This document shows positions 1 through 6,541 of a DNA stretch of 11,996 nucleotides, in pieces; positions within the stretch are counted from its first letter, which is position 1; each line of letters opens with the position of its first letter. Made by a program: the position numbers and the translations under genes. The stretch comes from Geodermatophilaceae bacterium (GTDB taxonomy: Bacteria > Actinomycetota > Actinomycetes > Mycobacteriales > Geodermatophilaceae): NCBI GenBank assembly GCA_013813215.1, contig JACCSC010000176.1, positions 1 to 11,996 on the forward strand, read 5' to 3'. Under the pieces are notes generated by a model, which saw only the letters and a program-made list of their open reading frames with translations, was not told where the DNA came from and ran no database searches.

Positions 1-665
1 GAGCCCACGACGGGACCGGACTTGTGCCAACGGAAGCCGGCCACCACACAGTCGGCGGTCCGCTCGTGCTTCACCTTGGTCATCAGCCGGGCGTCGGGGC
101 GGTAGGGCAGGTCAGCGGCCTTGACCACCACGCCGTCGAGACCGGCTCCCTCGAAGAGTTGGAACCAGTGCTCGGCCTCGTCGGGATCGGAGGTGATCGG
201 CGTCAGGTGCACCGGTGGTGCACTGTCGGCCAGGATCCCCGCGAGCCGCTCCCGGCGCTGCGCGAAGGGCGTGTCCAGCAACGACTCGTCCCCGTCGGCG
301 AGCAGATCGAAGGCGACGAACGAGGCGGGGGTCTGCTCGGCGAGCAGGTCGACCCGCGACTTGGCCGGGTGGATGCGCTGCAGCAGGGCTTCGAAGTCCA
401 GCCGGTCGCCGGAGCGGATGACGATCTCACCGTCGACCACGCAGCGGTCGGGCAGGCTGGCCGCGAGCGGGCCGAGCAACTCGGGGAAGTAGCGGGTGAG
501 CGGCCGTTCGTTGCGGCTCCCGAGCTCGATCTCGGCCCCATCCCGGAACACGATGCAGCGAAAGCCGTCCCACTTCGGCTCGTAGAACAGCCCGTCGCCG
601 CGGGGTACCGCTTTGGTGGCCTTGGCCAGCATCGGCGGCAGCGGAGGCATCACGGGCAGCTGCAC
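1..665 (-). CDS. ligC: ATP-dependent DNA ligase, LigC type (3' end beyond window)
   Basis: Seals nicks in duplex DNA using ATP through a covalent lysyl-AMP intermediate; LigC-type enzymes are accessory repair ligases in actinobacteria. The window holds the first 221 residues, read through to the left edge with no stop. Visible nucleotidyltransferase motifs are motif I EPKWDGFR (29-36, nucleophile K31), the GSRNE segment (49-53), DGE (78-80), motif III FVAFDLL (116-122), motif IV GLDGVVVK (175-182) and motif V MTKVKH (195-200). The C-terminal OB-fold must lie outside the window. I chose the GTG at 665 because it gives VQLPVMPPLPPMLAK, which fits the N-terminus I recall for mycobacterial LigC; ATG at 650 is the alternative. 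The Shine-Dalgarno is weak. The gene follows the reductase gene on the same strand after 165 bp. No Ku or primase gene is visible here, so an end-joining role cannot be claimed. Confidence 0.93.
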   Translation of the reverse strand, partial: MQLPVMPPLPPMLAKATKAVPRGDGLFYEPKWDGFRCIVFRDGAEIELGSRNERPLTRYFPELLGPLAASLPDRCVVDGEIVIRSGDRLDFEALLQRIHPAKSRVDLLAEQTPASFVAFDLLADGDESLLDTPFAQRRERLAGILADSAPPVHLTPITSDPDEAEHWFQLFEGAGLDGVVVKAADLPYRPDARLMTKVKHERTADCVVAGFRWHKSGPVVG

Positions 666-781
666 GTGCTCAGTGAAACAGAACCGTCCGACTACGGGCA
701 GCGACCGGGGCCGGCCCGTTACCGAGGCGGCGTGGTCAGCCGAGACCTGAGCCGCGCGGCGGGCGACGGGGCGGCGTACGT

Positions 782-796
782 CTCGGCGCAGCCGAG
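782..796 (-). terminator. Small hairpin in the 666-830 gap, possible terminator of the reductase unit
   Basis: CTCGG, loop CGCAG, CCGAG form a perfect 5-bp stem about 35 bp downstream of the reductase stop. No T-run follows on the minus strand, so it is at best a weak intrinsic terminator. A perfect 10-bp palindrome, CTGGTACCAG, lies next to it at 799-808. Nothing else is recognisable in the 165-bp gap, which should also hold any promoter for the ligase gene. Confidence 0.25.
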
Positions 797-830
797 GGCT
801 GGTACCAGTGCACGTCAGCGTCGGCTGGTC

Positions 831-1574
831 TCACATCAGAGCGGCCCTCTTGAGGTCGTAACGCAGGAAGAGGTAGTTCTCGTCCTCGAGGACGTGCCGC
901 AAGACGCCGTACGCCGGGGCCGGCCAGGGAGCACCGGTGACGATCCGTTCGGCGCCAGGACCGGTGAGCAGCGGCGCCAGGGTCAGGCACAGCTCGTCGA
1001 CCAGGCCGGCGGCGACCAGACCGGCGAACAGTCGAGGCCCACCTTCACAGTGCACGCGCCGCAGTCCGCGTCGGCGCAGGGCGGCCACGGCGGCGGTGAG
1101 GTCGACCGTGTCGTCCCCGTGCACCAGGACCTCGGCGTGCTCGGCCACCGCCGCCCGGATGTCGGGCGGTGACGCACCCGAGGTGATGACGACCGTCCGC
1201 GGCTCGTCGGTCGGGAACAGGTCGCTGTCGAGGTCCAACTGCAGCCGCTCGCTGACCACGGCCATGAGCGGTGCGTCGGGCAGGCCGTGTCGGCGGCGAC
1301 GCTCCAGGCGGGCACCGGTCGGTCGCGATGCCCGGTACGCCTCGGCGCGCGCCGTACCGGCCCCGACCAGGATCACGTCGGCGAGGTCGCGGGCCAGACC
1401 GAACACCCGTTTGTCGGCGGCGTTGCCGAGCCCGCCGGAGCGGCCGTCCAGCGTGACGGCGCCGTCGGCCGAGCTGATGAAGCTGGCCCTGACGTGCCAC
1501 GCCGAATCCGGATCGACAATGTACTCAGACTCGAGGTCGACCTCGCCGGCCGGGTCCGGCAGCAGCCTGCGCAT
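831..1574 (-). CDS. RibD C-terminal domain pyrimidine reductase family protein
   Basis: A stand-alone reductase of the RibD C-terminal / dihydrofolate-reductase-like fold. Relatives reduce 5-amino-6-ribosylaminouracil phosphate with NADPH in riboflavin synthesis, but single-domain actinobacterial paralogues are often of unproven substrate. At 247 residues it is a normal length. Visible features are the N-terminal MRRLLPDP start typical of these proteins, SSADGAVTLDGRSGG (34-48), the nucleotide-binding LVGAGTARAEAYR (69-81), the CEGGP turn (176-180) and DELCLTLAPLLTG (193-205). No deaminase domain precedes it. I chose ATG at 1574; ATG at 1583 adds MRR. Either start lies inside the 3' end of the upstream membrane-protein gene, and no downstream ATG or GTG precedes the conserved domain. 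Neither start has a good Shine-Dalgarno, so translation probably depends on ribosomes from the upstream gene. No rib genes are adjacent, so a true riboflavin role is uncertain. Confidence 0.88.
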   Translation of the reverse strand: MRRLLPDPAGEVDLESEYIVDPDSAWHVRASFISSADGAVTLDGRSGGLGNAADKRVFGLARDLADVILVGAGTARAEAYRASRPTGARLERRRRHGLPDAPLMAVVSERLQLDLDSDLFPTDEPRTVVITSGASPPDIRAAVAEHAEVLVHGDDTVDLTAAVAALRRRGLRRVHCEGGPRLFAGLVAAGLVDELCLTLAPLLTGPGAERIVTGAPWPAPAYGVLRHVLEDENYLFLRYDLKRAALM

Positions 1575-2679
1575 CCGCCGCATCCTGCGGCAGCGCCGGT
1601 CGGGGCGCAAGCGCCGCCATCGTCCCCAACGCCGCCGTCGTGACGGCGACGGCGGTGATTCGCAGACCGAAGTCGGTGAGCCCACTCGCCAACAGGCTCA
1701 GGGCGGCGGCGAGTATCCACTTGTCGCACGTCACCCGACGCGGCGCGGACCGGTAGGCAAGCACTAGGAGGACACCGGCCAGGGCGAGACCGATCAGCCC
1801 GTACTCGACGGCCAACTGCAGGACCTCGTTGTGCGCGTGGGTTGTCGCCAGCGCCTGGGACGGCCCGATGTCGAACTCTGTGGGGGTGGTCCCACGGCCG
1901 ATCCAAGGCCGCTGGGCGATCTCCTTCAACGCCGACAGCCAGAGCTGCAATCGCTCAGGAGGCGTGCCCACTGACCTGGACAGCCCGATGACGCCGGCGG
2001 CGAGGAGCCACAGTGCACCCGCGGCCGTGGTTCGCCACGTGCGGCGCCGTGAAAGAGCCCAGATCAGCAGTAGGCCGGTCCCGAGCACCAGCGCCAGCCG
2101 GCTGCCGGTGGCCAGCACCGCCACCCCCTGCAGGACGATCGCGACGAGGAACAGGCGATGGCGGCGCACTTCGATCTCGCGTGCGGTGAGAGCGGCTGAC
2201 GCGATCAGCAGGACACCGAGGGCATTGGCATTGCCCAAGAACGAATCTGCTCTCGGTGGTGAAGGCCATCCAGTGGTGGCTAGCTGAGCGAGGGCCTGGC
2301 CAAGGGCGATCGTGGCGTGCAATGAACCGACGGCGACGATGCCGTGCAGCGTCCACTCTCGCTGATGATGGTCGAACAGCCGCACCGTCGTGACCGTCAG
2401 GACGACGATCAGCACCAGGGCCGGAACCCGCACGCTGGTCAGACTCATGCCGGAACGCAGTGGCCCGGCAGCGACCAGCCACCCGAGCAGAGCGAGGAGC
2501 GACACCAGCAACCCGGCCGGCATGGCGAAGGGCCGCGCGCGGTTGCCCGCCGCCGTCGAGGCCACCAGCAGAGTGCCCAGTACGACGGTCAGATCACGCG
2601 CGCTCGTGCCGCCACCGGATGCAGTGGCCCAGACGATGGCGGCTACCAGCAGGCCGGGCGGTCCGTAGCGCTGAATCAC
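1525..2679 (-). CDS. O-antigen ligase / polymerase-like polytopic membrane protein
   Basis: A 384-residue protein with about ten hydrophobic segments, resembling the Wzy/WaaL O-antigen ligase family (PF04932 type), which polymerise or transfer lipid-linked glycans on the outer face of the membrane. Family-like signatures are DSFLGNANALG (145-155, in place of the usual GNPN), ATGSRLALVLG (190-200), the segment R243 to G263 with R243, W247, P258, G261 and G263, and HAHNEVLQLAVEYGLIG (281-297) in the large extracytoplasmic loop region. The start is GTG at 2679; its GTGA overlaps the TGA of the upstream gene, so the two are probably translationally coupled. The last 17-19 residues, a Gln/Ala/Arg-rich tail after the last membrane segment, are encoded over the start of the reductase gene. 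No glycosyltransferase or flippase is beside it, so the glycan substrate is unknown. Family assignment is from motif recognition and topology, not alignment. Confidence 0.78.
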   Translation of the reverse strand: MIQRYGPPGLLVAAIVWATASGGGTSARDLTVVLGTLLVASTAAGNRARPFAMPAGLLVSLLALLGWLVAAGPLRSGMSLTSVRVPALVLIVVLTVTTVRLFDHHQREWTLHGIVAVGSLHATIALGQALAQLATTGWPSPPRADSFLGNANALGVLLIASAALTAREIEVRRHRLFLVAIVLQGVAVLATGSRLALVLGTGLLLIWALSRRRTWRTTAAGALWLLAAGVIGLSRSVGTPPERLQLWLSALKEIAQRPWIGRGTTPTEFDIGPSQALATTHAHNEVLQLAVEYGLIGLALAGVLLVLAYRSAPRRVTCDKWILAAALSLLASGLTDFGLRITAVAVTTAALGTMAALAPRPALPQDAADAQAAAGPGRRGRPRV

Positions 2680-3764
2680 GGTTCCGCCGGCGCCGGCGGA
2701 GGACTACCTCCGCGCCGCCGCGTCCACCAGGTCCGCACTTTGCCCCGGAGGCCGAAAAACCTGTCGGCGATCGCTGCTGCGGCACCGATCACGCCGAGGA
2801 TCGTCCCGAGGACGATGAAGAAGTCGAGGGATCTCTCGCCGAGGGACTTCGTCACGGCGATCGACCGGGTAGCGAGGACACTGTCCTCCAATGTCTGGTC
2901 GCCGGTCGGCGCCGTCACGGACACGGTGAAAACCAGGCTGAGCAGGCCGTCCGCAACTGCCGTGATCACCCAGGAGTGAATTAGCCGGCCATTGGTGACG
3001 ACTGGTTGGACCTGGCCGCGATCCTCGATCCGCGCCGGCGCGGATCCGGTTCCAGTCTGCACGCTGATACTGATGTCGAGCGCGTCAGCAGGGTTCGGGA
3101 GGGGCAGCGTGGCCACCACGTCGACCCGCTCCCCTTTGGTGACCTCGCGCGGAACGTCGACGTCGAGATCGGACATTGCCGCCGCCAGGACCTCGTCGAA
3201 GGCGAGCCGATTGGGGTGCACGTTGACGCCCACCGGGACCGGCGTGTTCACCTTCTCCAGGAAACCCCCGAGGACGTCCCCGTCCACCAGGACCACCGGT
3301 TGAATCTCTAACAGAAGGCGGAGGTCACCGCTGGCGCGCGGGACCACGTCCCAGATCCAGCTGAGTTCGAAGCCACCGCCCGGCCGCGCGTTCCCTTGGT
3401 CCAGGCGCTGCCGAGGGGCCGTCACCCAAGAGATCTGAAATTGTCCCGGGGTGGCTGGCGTCAGGCTGGCGTCGTTCGCGAAGGCGACTTTGACCTCGAC
3501 GCCACCGCCGGTGGGCTCGGTGTCATAGACGATCGTCGCGGTGAGCTGCGACCGCTCGTTCTCCGTCAGATGCTCTGAGTCGAACTCCCAGGTCAGCTCG
3601 GCGTCGGCCAGCGCTGCTTCGAGTTCCTCGGCACCATCGACCACGCTGTCGGTCGGATACGTCTGCGCGTATAGCTCGGCCAGCGGCGAGGTCGCCGCGG
3701 CAAGGGCCGTCAAGGCGATCACCGCGACATGGATGAGAACTACGTGCGCGCGTCGTTTGCTCAT
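2676..3764 (-). CDS. Hypothetical bitopic protein with large extracytoplasmic region
   Basis: I do not recognise this 362-residue protein. It has a positively charged start (MSKRRAH) and a hydrophobic segment at about 7-25, which is a signal peptide or signal anchor. A long soluble region (about 35-310) follows, rich in Val/Thr/Asp and alternating strand-like patterns, suggesting one or more beta-sandwich domains; no catalytic motif stands out. A second membrane segment (about 313-333) and a basic, proline-rich cytoplasmic tail with TWWTRRRGG and PPPAPAEP end it. Few cysteines are present. The ATG at 3764 is preceded by AGGA nine bases upstream. It lies 65 bp downstream of treZ and overlaps the O-antigen-ligase-like gene by 4 nt, so the two probably act together at the envelope (inference). 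In its first 73 codons 15 end in A or T, against 5 of the first 62 in treZ. Confidence 0.75.
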   Translation of the reverse strand: MSKRRAHVVLIHVAVIALTALAAATSPLAELYAQTYPTDSVVDGAEELEAALADAELTWEFDSEHLTENERSQLTATIVYDTEPTGGGVEVKVAFANDASLTPATPGQFQISWVTAPRQRLDQGNARPGGGFELSWIWDVVPRASGDLRLLLEIQPVVLVDGDVLGGFLEKVNTPVPVGVNVHPNRLAFDEVLAAAMSDLDVDVPREVTKGERVDVVATLPLPNPADALDISISVQTGTGSAPARIEDRGQVQPVVTNGRLIHSWVITAVADGLLSLVFTVSVTAPTGDQTLEDSVLATRSIAVTKSLGERSLDFFIVLGTILGVIGAAAAIADRFFGLRGKVRTWWTRRRGGSPPPAPAEP

Positions 3765-3801
3765 CGGCCCATGTCCTACCCGAGCGATCCTCCGAGCGCT
3801 C

Positions 3802-3830
3802 AGTGTGGCGACAAATCACCCAAATGTCAT
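3802..3830 (-). promoter_or_regulatory. Weak candidate promoter for the 3764-leftward gene pair
   Basis: On the minus strand ATGACA (3830-3825, five of six matches to the -35 consensus) is followed after exactly 17 nt by CACACT (3807-3802), which keeps only the second A, an A at position 4 and the final T of a -10 box. It sits at the treZ stop, in the 65-bp gap before the hypothetical gene, where an internal promoter would be useful. The -10 is poor, so read-through from treZ is equally possible. Confidence 0.2.
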
Positions 3831-5590
3831 CACGGACTCGACTCGATCTGAACCCGGATTACGGCGGCAGACTCGGCCGGAAGACGGGCGCGGCGGCCCT
3901 CGGTCCGGGGCTCGTCGGTGGCGAAGAGCACGTCCTGGACCGAAGCGTCGAGTTCCAGCTCGCGCTCCTCCGCGGCCAGGTTGCAGGCGATCCGCAGGGT
4001 GCCGCGGTGGACCACCAGCCACCGGGCGTCGGCGTCGTACCGAACCGCGACCTGCCCGAAAGCGGGGTCCGTTAGCTGGGACTCGTTACGCCGCAACGCA
4101 ATCAGCTCACGGTGTATCCGCAGCAGGTGCTCGTGCTGGGGGCGCTCCCGCTCCGACCAGTCCAGCTTCGAGCGGGCGAACGTCACCGGATCCTGGGGGT
4201 CGGGGACGTCCGCGCTGTCCCAGCCGTGCGAGGCGAACTCCCGCTTGCGGCCCTCCGCGGTGGCCTGGGCCAGCTCCGGTTCGGGGTGGCTGGTGAAGAA
4301 CTGCCACGGCGTGGACGCGCCCCACTCCTCGCCCATGAACAGCATCGGCGTGAACGGGCTGGTCAGCACAAGGGTCGCCCCGACGGCCAACAGGCCGGCG
4401 GACAGCAGCGCCGACGTCCGGTCGCCGACGGCCCGGTTGCCGATCTGGTCGTGGTCCTGCAGGTAGCCGAGCAGCCGCCAGGCCGGCATCCGCTCGGTGT
4501 CGACCGACCGGCCGTGCGCGCGCTTGCGGAAGCTGGACCAGGTGCCGTCGTGGAAGAAGCCACGGGTCAGAACCTTGGCCAGTACGGGGAATCCGCCGTC
4601 CTCGCCGAAGTCGTGGTAGTAGCCCGAGCGTTCGCCGGTGAGCAAGCTGTGCAGCGCGTGGTGGAAATCGTCACTCCACTGCGCGGTCAGCCCGTGACCA
4701 CCGGCCTCGCGCGGCGTGACCAGCCGCGGGTCGTTGAGATCGGACTCGGCGATCAGAGTGAGCGGGCGGCCGACGTGGGCCTCCAGCGCCGACACCTCGA
4801 CCGCGAGTTGTTCCAGCACGTGCTGAGCGCGTTCGTCGACCAGCGCGTGTACGGCGTCCAGCCGCAGTCCGTCGACGTGGTAGTCGCGCAGCCACATCAG
4901 CGCGTTGTCCACGATGTAGCGGCGTACCTCGTCGGAGTCCGGCCCGGACAGGTTGACCGACGCGCCCCAGGTGTTTCCCCCGGCCTCGGCCAGGTACGGC
5001 GCGAAGCGCGGCAGGTAGTTGCCCGACGGTCCGAGGTGGTTGTAGACGACGTCCTGGAAGACGGCCAGCCCGCGGCGGTGGCAGGCGTCGACGAAGCCCT
5101 GGTACGCCTCCGGTCCGCCGTACGCCTCGTGGACGGCGAACCACAGAACCCCGTCGTAACCCCAGTTGTGCACGCCGTTGAAGCCGTTGACCGGCAGCAG
5201 TTCCACGACGTCGACCCCGAGTCGGACCAGGTAGTCCAGCCGGTCGATGGCGGCGGCGAACGTGCCCTCGGGAGTGAACGTGCCCACGTGCAGCTCGTAG
5301 ACGACCGACCCGGGCAGCACCCGCCCGGTCCAGTCACCGTCGGCCCAGGGGAACGAGCCGTCGGCGTACCACCGGGACAGACCGTGTACGCCGTCCGGCT
5401 GACGCCGTGAGCGCGGGTCCGGCAGCGGCGTTGGGTCGCCGTCCAGCAGGAAGCCGTAGTCGCTGTTGTCCGTGCCGGCTTCGACGTCCGCGTGCCACCA
5501 GCCGTCGCCGGCGCGAAACATCTCGTGGTCCGTGTCGTCGACCCGGACCTTGACCTGTTGCGGGCGCGGGGCCCAGACCGAGAAGCGCAT
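3830..5590 (-). CDS. treZ: Malto-oligosyltrehalose trehalohydrolase
   Basis: Hydrolyses the bond next to the terminal trehalosyl unit of maltooligosyltrehalose, releasing free trehalose (EC 3.2.1.141); last step of the cytoplasmic TreY-TreZ route from glycogen. At 586 residues it is full length for the family. The N-terminal beta-sandwich begins MRFSVWAPRPQQ, followed by the linker PGSVVYELHVGTFTPEGTF (94-112). The GH13 barrel shows region I DVVYNH (180-185), region II GLRLDAVHA (241-249, nucleophile D245), region III LIAESDLNDP (279-288, acid/base E282) and region IV LQDHDQIGNRA (377-387, D381). A C-terminal beta domain follows. I chose ATG at 5590 because the further 53 in-frame upstream residues do not resemble the family and would cover the start of the divergent PPK2 gene. 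It is separated from treY/treX by two oppositely oriented genes, so it needs its own promoter, which must overlap the PPK2 start region. Confidence 0.96.
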   Translation of the reverse strand: MRFSVWAPRPQQVKVRVDDTDHEMFRAGDGWWHADVEAGTDNSDYGFLLDGDPTPLPDPRSRRQPDGVHGLSRWYADGSFPWADGDWTGRVLPGSVVYELHVGTFTPEGTFAAAIDRLDYLVRLGVDVVELLPVNGFNGVHNWGYDGVLWFAVHEAYGGPEAYQGFVDACHRRGLAVFQDVVYNHLGPSGNYLPRFAPYLAEAGGNTWGASVNLSGPDSDEVRRYIVDNALMWLRDYHVDGLRLDAVHALVDERAQHVLEQLAVEVSALEAHVGRPLTLIAESDLNDPRLVTPREAGGHGLTAQWSDDFHHALHSLLTGERSGYYHDFGEDGGFPVLAKVLTRGFFHDGTWSSFRKRAHGRSVDTERMPAWRLLGYLQDHDQIGNRAVGDRTSALLSAGLLAVGATLVLTSPFTPMLFMGEEWGASTPWQFFTSHPEPELAQATAEGRKREFASHGWDSADVPDPQDPVTFARSKLDWSERERPQHEHLLRIHRELIALRRNESQLTDPAFGQVAVRYDADARWLVVHRGTLRIACNLAAEERELELDASVQDVLFATDEPRTEGRRARLPAESAAVIRVQIESSP

Positions 5591-5642
5591 TCCGCAGATT
5601 CCATCATGCGCGGTCCGGTGGCCCGGCTGGCAGAGTGCCTCC
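5591..5642. promoter_or_regulatory. Divergent treZ / PPK2 intergenic region
   Basis: Only 52 bp separate the start codons of two divergent genes, so at least one promoter must reach into the opposing coding sequence. I see no convincing -35/-10 pair. A small hairpin GGCA-GAG-TGCC (5629-5639) lies just before the PPK2 ATG, and neither gene has a strong Shine-Dalgarno; treZ has GGAA about eight bases upstream of its ATG. Any regulator binding here could affect both genes (inference). Confidence 0.4.
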
Positions 5643-6482
5643 ATGGCCAAGACCATGACGACGCGGTTGCGCTGGCCTTCCGGTGCGGGTGACCTCGGGA
5701 GCTTCGACTCACGGGCGACGCCGGGCGCACCAGGCGGGAAGAAGCGCACCCAGCAGCACCTGCCGGAACAGGCCGAACAGCTCTCGCGGCTGCAGGACCG
5801 GTTCTACGCCGAGGCGGCCGGAGGAGGTGAACGCAGCGTCCTGCTCGTCCTGCAGGGGATGGACACCTCGGGCAAGGGTGGGGTCATCCGGCATGTCGTC
5901 GGCGCGCTGAACCCGCAGGGCTGCTCCATCGCCTCGTTCAAGCGGCCCACCGAGATCGAACTGCGCCACCACTTCCTCTGGCGGGTCCGCCGTCAGCTGC
6001 CCGCGGCCGGCAAGATCGGTGTCTTCGCCCGCTCGCACTACGAGGACGTCCTGGTCGCCCGGGTCAAGGCGCTGGCCGAGCCCGCGGTGATCGACCGGCG
6101 GTACGCCGAGATCATCCGGTTCGAGCAACGCCTGGTCGAGAACGGGACGACGATCGTGAAGTGCTTCCTGCACGTGTCGGCCGACGAGCAGCGGGAGCGC
6201 CTGCTGGCCCGGCTGGACGACCCGGACAAGCACTGGAAGTACAACCCGGGCGACCTCGCGGAGCGGGCCATGTGGGCGGAGTACCAGGCGGCGTACGCGC
6301 TGGCCCTCGAGCGCTGCTCCACCGACGCCGCACCCTGGTACGTCGTCCCCAGCGACCGCAAGTGGTACCGCAACTGGGCGGTGGGACAGCTGCTCGTCGA
6401 GGCGTTGTCGGGACTGGACCCGCAGTATCCGCGGGGTGAGTTCGACGTGGAGGCCGAACGGACGGCGGTACGCGCCAGCTGA
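5643..6482 (+). CDS. ppk2: Polyphosphate:nucleotide phosphotransferase, PPK2 family
   Basis: Transfers phosphate between polyphosphate and nucleoside mono- or diphosphates in the cytoplasm; the sequence style suggests the class III-like group that phosphorylates AMP and ADP (class inferred, not tested). The 279-residue protein has the typical N-terminal DSRATPG (22-28), Walker A GMDTSGKGG (72-80, K78), the segment FKRPTEIELRHHFLWR (99-114), the Walker-B-like strand IGVFARSHYEDVL (125-137), CFLHVSADEQRERLLARLDD (174-193), then the lid HWKYNPGD (197-204) and the C-terminal APWYVVPSDRKWYRNW (230-245). Residue 129 is Ala where I expect Asp or Asn before RSHYED; the codon is GCC in an intact frame. 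ATG at 5643 was chosen; ATG at 5655 is possible. It is divergent from treZ and 59 bp upstream of the membrane hydrolase gene in the same direction. Confidence 0.95.
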   Translation: MAKTMTTRLRWPSGAGDLGSFDSRATPGAPGGKKRTQQHLPEQAEQLSRLQDRFYAEAAGGGERSVLLVLQGMDTSGKGGVIRHVVGALNPQGCSIASFKRPTEIELRHHFLWRVRRQLPAAGKIGVFARSHYEDVLVARVKALAEPAVIDRRYAEIIRFEQRLVENGTTIVKCFLHVSADEQRERLLARLDDPDKHWKYNPGDLAERAMWAEYQAAYALALERCSTDAAPWYVVPSDRKWYRNWAVGQLLVEALSGLDPQYPRGEFDVEAERTAVRAS

Positions 6483-6496
6483 TCCCTTCCCGCTGT

Positions 6497-6531
6497 CGGC
6501 CCAGTGGTTCACACTGCGTGGCACTGGACCG
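6497..6531 (+). other. Imperfect inverted repeat between ppk2 and the membrane hydrolase gene
   Basis: CCAGTG (6501-6506) pairs perfectly with CACTGG (6522-6527). After one C/A mismatch the stem extends by CGG (6497-6499) with CCG (6529-6531), and CAC (6510-6512) can pair with GTG (6518-6520) inside. The base of the stem takes the first G of the downstream Shine-Dalgarno. No T-run follows, so this looks more like an RNA structure affecting translation or partial attenuation than a full terminator. Function is inference. Confidence 0.4.
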
Positions 6532-6536
6532 GGAGG
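6531..6536 (+). promoter_or_regulatory. Ribosome binding site GGGAGG, decides the 6542 start
   Basis: GGGAGG lies five bases before the ATG at 6542, a near-ideal site. The longer reading frame from GTG at 6518 has no such site and would place its start inside the inverted repeat, so ATG 6542 is preferred. Confidence 0.75.
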
Positions 6537-6541
6537 CCGAG

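Noticed and set aside
799..808. Perfect palindrome CTGGTACCAG as an operator
   Set aside because: A single 10-bp palindrome can occur by chance, there is no second copy in the window that I noticed, and it is about 135 bp from the nearest start codon.
24..1172. A 382-codon plus-strand open frame across the left part of the window
   Set aside because: It runs antisense through both the DNA ligase and the reductase, each of which has clear family motifs, and crosses their intergenic gap.
4452..4454. Asp instead of Asn in TreZ region IV (LQDHDQIGNRA)
   Set aside because: Many GH13 proteins have Asn there, but I recall variation at this position among TreZ proteins; the catalytic Asp and the HDQIGNR block are intact, so loss of activity is not suggested.
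4112..5410. A 432-codon plus-strand open frame inside treZ
   Set aside because: It is antisense to all treZ catalytic motifs and its Val/Gln/Arg/Gly-rich composition is that of a reverse-strand shadow.
5591..5749. Upstream extension of treZ to ATG 5749 (53 extra residues)
   Set aside because: The extension overlaps the PPK2 start on the other strand and lacks any resemblance to the TreZ N-terminus, while MRFSVWAPRP at 5590 matches it.
6518..6541. GTG 6518 as start of the membrane hydrolase
   Set aside because: It has no Shine-Dalgarno and lies in the inverted repeat; ATG 6542 has GGGAGG five bases upstream.
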